A stretch of DNA of 64,000 nucleotides. Origin: Acanthococcus lagerstroemiae (taxonomy: Eukaryota > Arthropoda > Insecta > Hemiptera > Eriococcidae). The translations under genes and the position numbers were made by a program. The notes beneath the pieces are model-generated. The model worked only from the letters and a program-made list of their open reading frames with translations. It ran no database searches and was not told the DNA's origin. Of this stretch, positions 47,390 to 58,079 are shown piece by piece; the stretch's first letter is position 1; every line of letters starts with the position of its first letter. The DNA lies in NCBI GenBank assembly GCA_031841125.1, contig CM063113.1, forward strand, positions 29,533,312-29,597,311, in the 5' to 3' direction.

Positions 47390-47690
47390 TGTTCTCGGGA
47401 GAGGGACAATATTTGAGACCAAGATTCTTCAATGTTCATTTAAGAATCTTTAAAGCTGTCCTATTTTTATTTTATGGTCTTCAAGGCTCTTTCAAACTTG
47501 TTCAGGATCCGCTAGAAATCGTGTAATGACTTTTTAAGACGCTTCCATGTTTTCTCAAACTCCTAAGACCAGCTAAGTCTCTTCAGTGCTCACTTACAAC
47601 TCTGGAAGACCCATTTATACTTGTTAAGGATTCCTCAATTCAGACTCTCTCAGATTTACTTTGAGACTCGTTGAAAGCTCAAAAGACCCC
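47390..47690. repeat. Inverted AAAGTCTTGAA-type degenerate array
   Basis: Words such as TTCAAGGCTCTTTCAAACTTG and GACTTTTTAAGACGC are the inverse of the array words at 15150-16880 and 20260-21060. Confidence 0.5.
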
Positions 47691-47692
47691 TA

Positions 47693-47724
<32 letters not shown>

Positions 47725-47850
47725 CCTTTTACACCTTACACCTCGCTTTTCACTCCCCTTTTCCCCATTTTCTTTCCCCTTTACCCCTTTGCCCTTCCCT
47801 CTTTCCCTTTTCGTTTTTACCTTTTCCCTTTTCGCTTTTTCTTTTTTAGC
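47693..47850. repeat. (TC)n microsatellite and polypyrimidine tract
   Basis: About 27 bases of uninterrupted TC (47693-47719) run into a tract of about 130 bases that is almost only C and T. The open frames across it are by-products. Confidence 0.95.
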
Positions 47851-48398
47851 AAAGTAGTTTAAGGCACTTTACAGCTTTTCCAAATTTATTATTTAATCTC
47901 TATAACGTGAAACTTGACCTAAATGGGAATTCTTGAGTCACAAGATTTATTCTTCTTTTTCTGCTACAAGATTCTGGACCGGTGACCCGTTCCGTTTTAA
48001 GGGGCTAGAATCTAAAACACATCACTCTACCGTTTCAACGGTTGACCTCTTCTCCCTATCAGCTAATACGTTTGAATTTTCTTCGGGAGTCTTCCATCTG
48101 GCATTCGTCTCCCAGTAAACCCCAAGACAGGCACCCCCTACCAGCCACCCTCAGCAACCCCCGCAGAGCAGGTAAAAAAAGAGACTTCCGATATGATTTT
48201 GAATTTAGAGTCATTGTGTTGGCCAAAAGAGGTGGATACCATATTTCTAACGCCCCTGGATCCGCCGAAAGGGGCCAACAGGATTCATATTTGAAGTAAT
48301 TTTGATTGCAACCACTACCAATATTGGTACGCAAGGGGCAGGAACGAGAAAACTTGAAAGTTATCCAACACTACTTCAATTATATCAATAATCGGGTT
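47851..48398. other. Non-coding stretch left of the tandem duplication
   Basis: No gene recognised; overlapping frames of 60-90 codons on both strands without a motif. Confidence 0.4.
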
Positions 48399-48577
48399 TT
48401 TGAAGTTACTGAATATTCGTGTTTCGGATTATTGTATCTGTAATCCGAACCTCCCTATCAACATGGTTCACAGGATGCTGGGACGTGAACACTTTAAAAA
48501 GTGTTGGCCTATCCAAGTAAAAAGTCTCCACCTGGCGGATGGAAAGAGGAACCCCTTGAAAAAAGGACGCATGTGTT

Positions 48578-48725
48578 TAAAGTGTGGTCCAGTTAAGAAA
48601 CATAACTGGCTACCCGCAATACACATCGATATATGGGTATTTTGAAGTCGGAGGGGAAAGATGAGTTCGAGAAGACGTTATCAGCGCCGTAAACAAATTA
48701 TGTTTCTTAACTGGACCAGACTTTA
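48578..48725. repeat. Hairpin-forming inverted repeat, unit 1
   Basis: TAAAGTGTGGTCCAGTTAAG, AAACATA (48578-48604) is mirrored by TATGTTTCTTAACTGGACCA, GACTTTA (48699-48725). The arms are 27 bp with one mismatch and the spacer is 94 bp. The 81-codon frame crossing it has no recognised motif. Confidence 0.85.
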
Positions 48726-49005
48726 TTAATGCGAAGGGTGAATTTTATATTTTGATGAATTCATTATGAATTTTTTATTCCATCAAAAAGTTTGAGCTAG
48801 AGTATTGTCGCATGGAACACTGTAATGGTCAGAAAGTGGAAGAAACCACACAATTTATCAACGCAAATGTATTGTTGTAAATTTTGATCCCTGAACACGA
48901 TCCAGGTACCAGATCGTAGTCATTGGCGCGTGTAATAGCACATTTTCAAAAAATTCTATGGAACAGCCCGTCAGTTAGTCAGTCAGTCTGGATTATAGAA
49001 ACCCT

Positions 49006-49198
49006 TTTTTCCTAATTTGTTCTCAACCCGAGCCTTGGAATCCGCCCTTTCGAGCATTACTTCAGAGATGTGGGGGGGGGGGGGGTTGTTAGGCGAAAAA
49101 CCGGCTTAGGTCAAAATTTGGCGAGTTGCTACGTGGGCTCCAACCCGGGACCTCCAGATTCCGATACCAATGCGCTACCCACTCGGCCAACCAAACCC
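49006..49198 (-). mobile_element. tRNA-derived SINE inserted in the LINE, unit 1
   Basis: The minus strand starts with the same tRNA-like head as the 11740 copy (TTTGGTTGGCCGAGTGGGTA, then GGAGGTCCCGGGTTGGAGCC) and has the same body. A long G-run (C-run on the SINE strand) has grown in the middle. The direct flanks are ATTATAGAAACCCT at 48992-49005 and 49199-49212, a 14-bp target duplication. Confidence 0.92.
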
Positions 49199-49212
49199 AT
49201 TATAGAAACCCT

Positions 49213-50148
49213 ATTATCGAGAATCGTTACCGACAAAAACGGAAATTACTTTGAAATCGGGAAAGGAGTCTGACAGGGCGAGCCACTGTCACCTATCCTT
49301 TTTAATCTGGCATTGGAGGAAATATTTAGGAAACTTGATTGGGAAAATAAAGGTCTAAATTTAAATGGCACGAGTCTCCAACTTCAGATTTGCAGACGAT
49401 ATTGTTTTAATATCAAACTCAATGGGGGAGCTAGAGGAAATGATACACGAACTTAACAAAATTGGAAAAACAGCTGAATTGACAATAAACACTGATAAAT
49501 CAAAAATTATAACAACCTCAACGAACTCAACAAAAATCAAGATAGGAAACAAAAATCTTGAAGTAGTCGCAGAAACAGTCTCACTAGAAAATAGAACCAA
49601 AAAGGAGATAACACGTAGGATCACACTGGCGTGGAAGAAGTTTTGGACACTAAAGCACATCTTTAAAGGAAAATTCAAAAACATGCAAAAAGGCGAAATT
49701 TTTAATATGTGCATAACACCAGTTTTGACATACCTATGACTCCCCCACTTGGTCTCCTGCTTTCAGACCAATGAAGAAAATTGAGACAACACAAAACTCC
49801 ATAATGAGGTCGATTCTAGGCTTAAAAATCAAAGACCAAGTCAGTATAAAAAACATTTGGAAAAAACTACCCAACATCAAAAACTGTGTACAATTAATCC
49901 GAAATTTAAAATGGTGGTTGGCGATACATATAGCCAGACTACCTCAAGACAGGATAACCTATTAAGCTACCTTCTGGTATTTAAACCAATTCAAAAGAAA
50001 AAAGAGCAAACCAAAAACTAGGTGGAGGGACGAAATCGATCGATTTCTAAAAAATAAGCTTTTCCATCGAGTGGCACAAGATCGCACAGAATGGGAGAGG
50101 GTGAGGTGTACCTTTGCCCACTACGGGCCGAGAGCATACTTGGAATAG
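49213..50148 (+). pseudogene. RTE-like LINE, reverse transcriptase core to C-terminus, unit 1
   Basis: It begins at the SINE's right target copy with NGNYFEIGKGV, a stop where Q would be expected, then GEPLSPILFNLALEEIFRKL. After a frameshift a 124-codon frame (49365-49739) carries NFRFADDIVLISNSMGELEE (FADD at 49389-49400), LTINTDKSKIITT, NRTKKEITRRITLAWKKFWT and CITPVLTYL. A second shift near 49735 leads to MKKIETTQNSIMRSILGLKI. An in-frame stop near 49962 comes next, and the end reads KPKTRWRDEIDRFL, RVAQDRTEWERVR. The domain order and ending fit RTE-type endonuclease-reverse transcriptases. It is inactive: two shifts, two stops, and no endonuclease. Confidence 0.9.
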
Positions 50149-50361
50149 TGAACGCTCTTCGAAGGTGCGACCGAGGAAGCTAAATAGGTATTATTATAAA
50201 ACTAAATAAAGGTATAATAAAAAATTATCGATATACTTGAAGCTGTATGTTGAATAATATCGTCGTTTTCACATCCTGAACCCCTGTGTAACATTGTTGG
50301 TAGGGGTTACAGTCAGAATAACTTTAAAGATAAAGACAGCAACTCCAAGAACTCTATTTTT

Positions 50362-50614
50362 CCCGATGCGCATTACCAAGAAACCTGCCAGTTACCCGTG
50401 GTTCCCCTTTAGTTACCTGAGTATCTGGCGGGATTAATTATCCTTTAGTTACCTGAGTAACTGATGGGATTAATTATCCTTTAGTTACCCACGAAAAAGC
50501 TACCCATTTCCAAGATTGCAACCCTCAGTTACCCTCAGATTACCCAGAAACCCGTCAGTTACCCGTTGTTCCCCTTTAGTTACCTGGGTATCTGGCGGGA
50601 TTTCGCGCATCGGG
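50362..50614. mobile_element. MITE with CCCGATGCGC ends, unit 1
   Basis: The left end CCCGATGCGC is exactly mirrored by GCGCATCGGG on the right, 253 bp in all. Inside, CCTTTAGTTACC(T/C) occurs four times and TATCTGGCGGGATT twice. No target duplication is clear and there is no coding capacity. Confidence 0.8.
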
Positions 50615-52086
50615 TTGATATACCTGACGGTATCATCTGTAATTTTCAAGTTCAGCCCATTCAGTTAAGCTTTAAAAGAGGGAGTTTCTAACAAAGATTT
50701 CCATAAATGGATTTAGGGTTTCTGAAACTTGAGTAAGCAATCTTTTTTCATACTTTTACGTATGTATTTGATTTCCATGGTCTGTAATGTTTAAATTCGA
50801 GAGGGTAAATTCAACGAAGGCCACTGAACTTTGAATTTACTTTTTCTCAGAAATTCTTGATAGTGACACAATCGCACATTAATGAAAACGAATTTTCATG
50901 TTCAGATCTATTTTTCGACCTAACTTGTTTTAAAAGCTTCAAAGCAAAATTGCAGAGTTTCTCACGGGAAATGCTTTTAAACTTGGATCCCTCGGGTGGG
51001 CCCCCTCAAAATTATTCGATTTCAAAAAAATATAGGGTGCTGGGTTCTTATACCACAGGGAAACATTTCAAAAATTGTTGAAGTTTGGACCACCCTATTT
51101 CGACACCGGCTGTCAGAGCTCAAATTTTTCTGGACTGGCAGCGCAGTACTCTCGGTATATTTATTCATCATGTTCAAATTTCATCGCTTTCCACTTTTTT
51201 TACTTCACAACCTGCAGGAAATGAATCCGCGAACGCGTTATTGACATTCAGACCACGGCACCCGCATGAAGTGCAAAAATTCGAGTACACGGTTTCCGTT
51301 TTCTCTCGAGCGTGAAATGTCACTCTACACTCCAGCTCCTTGGGAATATCAAACCGAGCAATATTCTTACCGTCTCGAATATCTGTCGGCCTCCGTTGCT
51401 CAATTTTCGACCGAATATTAAATATCGCCGTACGGCTGAACTCAACACCCCATCACTATGCGGTATGGTTCCCGCGAGAGATGTAAAATTTTTTGACATA
51501 GTTTTTGCCACACATAGCCTTCAACCCTCAAGGACGTGTTTTGTCGAATTTACCGCACAAAACCACGTCTCGTCGGGTCGTCTCTGAAACATAACAATAA
51601 ACTCAATTATAATTGACCTTTATTACGAGTGGTCGTATACAGCGACAAAGGATTGCACTTCTTTATTGCTCCAGATACTTTTACAAGAAAATATAAGGTG
51701 ACCGGCCGAAAACTAGGTGATAGCTGTCTGGCTATTAGCTCGTTGAAAATTTATTATTCGGTGGATCGCGATTGTAGAACGGAAAAATAAGCTTGAATTT
51801 CATCAATAAACAATCCAAGTTGATAAAATTCCGTCGTAGAATTGCGTAACGAGGCGAGGCGTGTTCGGGGAATATTGAATTTTATTTCCTTTATATCGCC
51901 GTGCTCTGTGCACCGTCTTTATTGTTATCGACGCTACAATTGATAAATTATTTTCCATTGATAATGCTGGTATGCGGCCCAGGTAATCCTGCGAAATGCG
52001 CGTACAGATGCACTCGAACTTTTTGGAATGTGGCGACGGTTGCGAAAAAATTGTGAATGTTTCTCGCAAGGTGCGGTCGGTTGCGA
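50615..52086. other. Unrecognised part of duplication unit 1
   Basis: Overlapping frames of 60-91 codons on both strands without a known motif. Low repeat content. The same sequence lies at 54303-55774. Confidence 0.4.
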
Positions 52087-52265
52087 TTTGAAGTTACTGA
52101 ATATTCGTGTTTCGGATTATTGTATCTGTAATCCGAACCTCCCTATCAACATGGTTCACAGGATGCTGGGACGTGAACACTTTAAAAAGTGTTGGCCTAT
52201 CCAAGTAAAAAGTCTCCACCTGGCGGATGGAAAGAGGAACCCCTTGAAAAAAGGACGCATGTGTT

Positions 52266-52413
52266 TAAAGTGTGGTCCAGTTAAGAAACATAACTGGCTA
52301 CCCGCAATACACATCGATATATGGGTATTTTGAAGTTGGAGGGGAAAGATGAGTTCGAGAAGACGTTATCAGCGCCGTAAACAAATTATGTTTCTTAACT
52401 GGACCAGACTTTA
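52266..52413. repeat. Hairpin-forming inverted repeat, unit 2
   Basis: Copy of the 48578-48725 hairpin, with one change in the spacer (T at 52337 for C at 48649). Confidence 0.85.
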
Positions 52414-52692
52414 TTAATGCGAAGGGTGAATTTTATATTTTGATGAATTCATTATGAATTTTTTATTCCATCAAAAAGTTTGAGCTAGAGTATTGTCGCA
52501 TGGAACACTGTAATGGTCAGAAAGTGGAAGAAACCACACAATTTATCAACGCAAATGTATTGTTGTAAAGTTTGATCCCTGAACACGATCCAGGTACCAG
52601 ATCGTAGTCATTGGCGCGTGTAATAGCACATTTTCAAAAAATTCTATGGAACAGCCCGTCAGTTAGTCAGTCAGTCTGGATTATAGAAACCC

Positions 52693-52886
52693 TTTTTTCC
52701 TAATTTGTTCTCAACCCGAGCCTTGGAATCCGCCCTTTCGAGCATTACTTCAGAGATGTGGGGGGGGGGGGGTTGTTAGGCGAAAAACCGGCTTAGGTCA
52801 AAATTTGGCGAGTTGCTACGTGGGCTCCAACCCGGGACCTCCAGATTCCGATACCAATGCGCTACCCACTCGGCCAACCAAACCTC
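52693..52886 (-). mobile_element. tRNA-derived SINE, unit 2
   Basis: Duplicate of the 49006 copy, with the same 14-bp target duplication (right copy at 52887-52900). It differs by one G in the G-run and one inserted T next to the right flank. Confidence 0.92.
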
Positions 52887-52900
52887 ATTATAGAAACCCT

Positions 52901-53836
52901 ATTATCGAGAATCGTTACCGACAAAAACGGAAATTACTTTGAAATCGGGAAAGGAGTCTGACAGGGCGAGCCACTGTCACCTATCCTTTTTAATCTGGCA
53001 TTGGAGGAAATATTTAGGAAACTTGATTGGGAAAATAAAGGTCTAAATTTAAATGGCACGAGTCTCCAACTTCAGATTTGCAGACGATATTGTTTTAATA
53101 TCAAACTCAATGGGGGAGCTAGAGGAAATGATACACGAACTTAACAAAATTGGAAAAACAGCTGAATTGACAATAAACACTGATAAATCAAAAATTATAA
53201 CAACCTCAACGAACTCAACAAAAATCAAGATAGGAAACAAAAATCTTGAAGTAGTCGCAGAAACAGTCTCACTAGAAAATAGAACCAAAAAGGAGATAAC
53301 ACGTAGGATCACACTGGCGTGGAAGAAGTTTTGGACACTAAAGCACATCTTTAAAGGAAAATTCAAAAACATGCAAAAAGGCGAAATTTTTAATATGTGC
53401 ATAACACCAGTTTTGACATACCTATGACTCCCCCACTTGGTCTCCTGCTTTCAGACCAATGAAGAAAATTGAGACAACACAAAACTCCATAATGAGGTCG
53501 ATTCTAGGCTTAAAAATCAAAGACCAAGTCAGTATAAAAAACATTTGGAAAAAACTACCCAACATCAAAAACTGTGTACAATTAATCCGAAATTTAAAAT
53601 GGTGGTTGGCGATACATATAGCCAGACTACCTCAAGACAGGATAACCTATTAAGCTACCTTCTGGTATTTAAACCAATTCAAAAGAAAAAAGAGCAAACC
53701 AAAAACTAGGTGGAGGGACGAAATCGATCGATTTCTAAAAAATAAGCTTTTCCATCGAGTGGCACAAGATCGCACAGAATGGGAGAGGGTGAGGTGTACC
53801 TTTGCCCACTACGGGCCGAGAGCATACTTGGAATAG
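52901..53836 (+). pseudogene. RTE-like LINE, reverse transcriptase core to C-terminus, unit 2
   Basis: Same sequence and same breaks as 49213-50148, with the catalytic FADD box at 53077-53088. Because the disabling changes are shared, the LINE was already dead before the duplication. Confidence 0.9.
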
Positions 53837-54049
53837 TGAACGCTCTTCGAAGGTGCGACCGAGGAAGCTAAATAGGTATTATTATAAAACTAAATAAAGG
53901 TATAATAAAAAATTATCGATATACTTGAAGCTGTATGTTGAATAATATCGTCGTTTTCACATCCTGAACCCCTGTGTAACATTGTTGGTAGGGGTTACAG
54001 TCAGAATAACTTTAAAGATAAAGACAGCAACTCCAAGAACTCTATTTTT

Positions 54050-54302
54050 CCCGATGCGCATTACCAAGAAACCTGCCAGTTACCCGTGGTTCCCCTTTAG
54101 TTACCTGAGTATCTGGCGGGATTAATTATCCTTTAGTTACCTGAGTAACTGATGGGATTAATTATCCTTTAGTTACCCACGAAAAAGCTACCCATTTCCA
54201 AGATTGCAACCCTCAGTTACCCTCAGATTACCCAGAAACCCGTCAGTTACCCGTTGTTCCCCTTTAGTTACCTGGGTATCTGGCGGGATTTCGCGCATCG
54301 GG
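54050..54302. mobile_element. MITE with CCCGATGCGC ends, unit 2
   Basis: Duplicate of 50362-50614. Confidence 0.8.
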
Positions 54303-55774
54303 TTGATATACCTGACGGTATCATCTGTAATTTTCAAGTTCAGCCCATTCAGTTAAGCTTTAAAAGAGGGAGTTTCTAACAAAGATTTCCATAAATGGAT
54401 TTAGGGTTTCTGAAACTTGAGTAAGCAATCTTTTTTCATACTTTTACGTATGTATTTGATTTCCATGGTCTGTAATGTTTAAATTCGAGAGGGTAAATTC
54501 AACGAAGGCCACTGAACTTTGAATTTACTTTTTCTCAGAAATTCTTGATAGTGACACAATCGCACATTAATGAAAACGAATTTTCATGTTCAGATCTATT
54601 TTTCGACCTAACTTGTTTTAAAAGCTTCAAAGCAAAATTGCAGAGTTTCTCACGGGAAATGCTTTTAAACTTGGATCCCTCGGGTGGGCCCCCTCAAAAT
54701 TATTCGATTTCAAAAAAATATAGGGTGCTGGGTTCTTATACCACAGGGAAACATTTCAAAAATTGTTGAAGTTTGGACCACCCTATTTCGACACCGGCTG
54801 TCAGAGCTCAAATTTTTCTGGACTGGCAGCGCAGTACTCTCGGTATATTTATTCATCATGTTCAAATTTCATCGCTTTCCACTTTTTTTACTTCACAACC
54901 TGCAGGAAATGAATCCGCGAACGCGTTATTGACATTCAGACCACGGCACCCGCATGAAGTGCAAAAATTCGAGTACACGGTTTCCGTTTTCTCTCGAGCG
55001 TGAAATGTCACTCTACACTCCAGCTCCTTGGGAATATCAAACCGAGCAATATTCTTACCGTCTCGAATATCTGTCGGCCTCCGTTGCTCAATTTTCGACC
55101 GAATATTAAATATCGCCGTACGGCTGAACTCAACACCCCATCACTATGCGGTATGGTTCCCGCGAGAGATGTAAAATTTTTTGACATAGTTTTTGCCACA
55201 CATAGCCTTCAACCCTCAAGGACGTGTTTTGTCGAATTTACCGCACAAAACCACGTCTCGTCGGGTCGTCTCTGAAACATAACAATAAACTCAATTATAA
55301 TTGACCTTTATTACGAGTGGTCGTATACAGCGACAAAGGATTGCACTTCTTTATTGCTCCAGATACTTTTACAAGAAAATATAAGGTGACCGGCCGAAAA
55401 CTAGGTGATAGCTGTCTGGCTATTAGCTCGTTGAAAATTTATTATTCGGTGGATCGCGATTGTAGAACGGAAAAATAAGCTTGAATTTCATCAATAAACA
55501 ATCCAAGTTGATAAAATTCCGTCGTAGAATTGCGTAACGAGGCGAGGCGTGTTCGGGGAATATTGAATTTTATTTCCTTTATATCGCCGTGCTCTGTGCA
55601 CCGTCTTTATTGTTATCGACGCTACAATTGATAAATTATTTTCCATTGATAATGCTGGTATGCGGCCCAGGTAATCCTGCGAAATGCGCGTACAGATGCA
55701 CTCGAACTTTTTGGAATGTGGCGACGGTTGCGAAAAAATTGTGAATGTTTCTCGCAAGGTGCGGTCGGTTGCGA
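54303..55774. other. Unrecognised part of duplication unit 2
   Basis: Same as 50615-52086; no gene supported. Confidence 0.4.
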
Positions 55775-56457
55775 TTATTCACGAGCAGCGTCGTATGAAC
55801 TCTGTCTTAATCTTCAACACATCAAATCAAACCAAATCAATTTCTTTCCCTCCAACATATTGGTTAATAATACCAGGTACATATGCAACGAATAATAAAA
55901 TGTATTGCCGATGGGGTCTTGAACAAGGGTTGAAGTCGGGTCCGACTATGAAGCTGGTCCAGACTTTTCAAAACTCTGTAATGTCCCTTTGAACTCTTCA
56001 GCATCTTTCAAGACCGTTGAATAGGGTGAATCGTCAAAATTTGTTTCGAAATTTTTAACGCGACCCAGGTAAAAAGTTGCCTTTGGCGAAAAAGTGTTCA
56101 AGATTTTTGACATTTTCCTGTCTTTACTTTGGCACACAAATCGGAAAAACGTTACTTCCATGCGCCACGTTTCACACGTTACGCGTTACATATAAGGAAT
56201 GAAATAATCATTTCCATAGAAATTTTACTTTGACATTTTCTAGTCTTTACTTTGGCACATTCCAGGCATGGTATAACACAAATGGGAAAAACGTTACATT
56301 TGAAGAGGAACGAAAAGGAGTAACGAAAAAGAATTATAATTTCCATGGAAATCATTTTGATGTTAATATTTTTATGTTTTATGTCTTCGGAAAAAAGCGT
56401 TACTTTGGAGCGTGACGAAAAGAGAGCGTTACGAAAAATAACAATAATAATAAAACT
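55775..56457. repeat. Repeat region left of foldback copy 2
   Basis: From about 56100 it holds two or three copies of TTGACATTTTC(C)TGTCTTTACTTTGGCAC-type sequence (near 56105, 56230 and, partial, 56390). It also holds GCGTTACTTTGGAGCGTGACG. The last 60 bases match, inverted, the sequence right of foldback copy 1. The whole may be part of a larger element. Confidence 0.6.
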
Positions 56458-56943
56458 ACTGACTGACTGATTCAACGCCTTATTCGCCTGCAAGTACCAC
56501 ACTCCTTGTATCAGCCTGTACTCCCATGCACGCATCACGTTCCTTGTACCAGCTTGCGAGCATTACGCTCCGTTAGTGCATCATCTTGCAGACGAGTCCG
56601 CAACCACGGGAGAGCATTTTCATGTCTGCTTTGCAGACTGCGTCGACATGAGAATGTCATTGTCCAGCGAACGTAGAGTCGAAAAAACGAGCGCGCCAGA
56701 AAATATAGAGCGCCACGTGCACTGCGGATTGTAGCGGACGACGACATTCTAATGTCGGCGCAGTCAACAAAGCAGACATAAAAATGCTCTCCCGTGGTTG
56801 CTGACTTGTCGGCAAGATGATGCACTGGCAGAGCGTAGTGCTTGCAAGCTGGTACAAGGAACGTGATGCTCGCATGGGAATACTGGCTGATACAAGGAGT
56901 GTTATACTTGCAGGCGAATAAGGCGTTGAATCAGTCAGTCAGT
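56458..56943. mobile_element. Foldback/MITE element, copy 2 (486 bp), near full length
   Basis: ACTGACTGACTGATTCAACG at the left is mirrored by TTGAATCAGTCAGTCAGT at the right. The arms are about 205 bp and include TTATTCGCCTGCAAGTA, GTACCAGCTTGCGAGCAT, GCATCATCTTGCAGACGA and GAGAGCATTTTCATGTCTGC, all found inverted in the right arm. The loop is about 70 bp with GCGCGCC. There is no coding capacity. The left arm is complete here and supplies the part missing in copy 1. Confidence 0.9.
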
Positions 56944-57742
56944 TTACTCTGAAGCCTCCTCACCACGGCAATTTTGGAGGGTTTACCGTTGTGCGCCAAA
57001 GTAATTTTGAGGCTTTTTTCACATCGCATCTCTTATGCAGTACAGTTCCGGCCTCACAGAGCTACACCTTTTCCAGAGGGAGCAAATCGAGTTTTCCAGA
57101 GGGGCAAGCTGACACTTAAGCTCCCAAATTTCAACGAATAAACAAAACAAAGCTTTTCACATGGATTTTCAAGCCTGAATTTCGAAAACATAATCTTCCA
57201 GGAGGAAAGCTAAATTTCACCATCACTCCGACGCTCCTGTCATGTGCAGCTCTGACTCTGACCGTCAGTTCTTTTTCGGGTTTTAATTAGCAATAAACAA
57301 CAAAAAGTCGACGTCGACGACAATATCGGCTTCAACTCGATTTTTCAATCTATTCAGCGTGTCGACGAATTCGTCGAGTCAGAAAAGTGACCGGTTTTAA
57401 ATGTCGACAAAAGTGTCGAATTTAGTATCAGCTGTGTTTCCGGGGTTGTTCAACTTATCAGTCGAGTTCAATTTTTTCGCTTTGATTTGTCCGGATCAAA
57501 AATCTGATGGGCACTATTCTATTCGAAATCAACGACTCAAGAGACCTACTTTGATACGTTTTGTTCAACTCCTCAAGCCGATTTAGTTTTTACCCTTTTG
57601 TACCCTAAATTTGGAATTTTGGGACCAAATCAATATGGGATCAAAAATTTTATGCAATATTCGATTTTGTCAAATTAGTGTGATTACTGAGTGAATTTTA
57701 CATATCAAGAAAAAAGACCACATCAAAATCTCAACAATCAAA
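56944..57742. other. Non-coding stretch
   Basis: Near 56990 GTGCGCCAAAGTAA resembles the CCAAAGTAA words left of the foldback. 57305-57420 is dense in GTCGAC. No gene recognised. Confidence 0.4.
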
Positions 57743-58050
57743 TTGAAATTAAAAAATAATAAATGTGCTGTACAGTTGATAAAAAATAAAAAATGGAATT
57801 GGGGAAGTCCCGTAGCAAGACTGCAAGACAACCGTTGGACGTACAAATTGACCTTTTGGTACAATACGGGAACAAGAAGGCAAGGTAAACAGAAGATCAG
57901 ATGGAGGTACGGCTTCGGCAGGCTACTGGGACATAGTGCCTTTCAAAGGATTGCCCAGGACCGCAAAGTGTGGAACAGGCTGGGGGAGGCTTTTGTCCGA
58001 TTCTAGGGCCACGAGTACGCACTCTATTGTAAGTATGTACTTGTTAAAAA
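57743..58050 (+). pseudogene. RTE-like LINE C-terminal fragment with 3' end
   Basis: An 87-codon frame reads LIKNKKWNWGSPVARLQDNR, WTYKLTFWYNTGTRRQGKQK, IRWRYGFGRL, AFQRIAQDRKVWNRLGEAF and then stops at 58006. This is the end of RTE-type ORFs (KW-WAGH-AR-x-x-DNRW-x-W, then GR-x-RW-D, then W-AQDR-W-x-L-EAF). An AATAAAGC polyadenylation-like word follows. It is a 5'-truncated insertion. A satellite starts directly after it. Confidence 0.85.
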
Positions 58051-58079
58051 ATAAAGCTTGATTGTTTGATCAAATTACG

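Larger units (their letters stand above)
48399..52086. repeat. 3,688-bp tandem duplication, unit 1
   Basis: All sequence from here to 52086 recurs 3,688 bases further on (52087-55774). I saw only four differences in the parts I compared: C/T at 48649, T/G at 48882, a G-run of 14 against 13 at 49072, and one extra T near 52885. The junction falls at a two-base TT shared by all three edges (48399, 52087, 55775). Contents in order: hairpin, SINE inside an RTE-like fragment, CCCGATGCGC-ended MITE, and about 1.4 kb of unrecognised sequence. Confidence 0.95.
52087..55774. repeat. 3,688-bp tandem duplication, unit 2
   Basis: Second copy of 48399-52086 in direct orientation, with the same internal elements. 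Translated frames compared between the units are identical, so the event is recent, or it is an assembly artefact from two haplotypes. Confidence 0.95.

Noticed and set aside
47661..47862. Small serine/leucine-rich proteins
   Set aside because: These are translations of the TC microsatellite and polypyrimidine tract.
48400..48645. 81-codon gene with CxxC-like MCLKCGPVKKH
   Set aside because: The frame overlaps the arm of a hairpin repeat, is only present within the duplication, and lacks a full zinc-binding motif.
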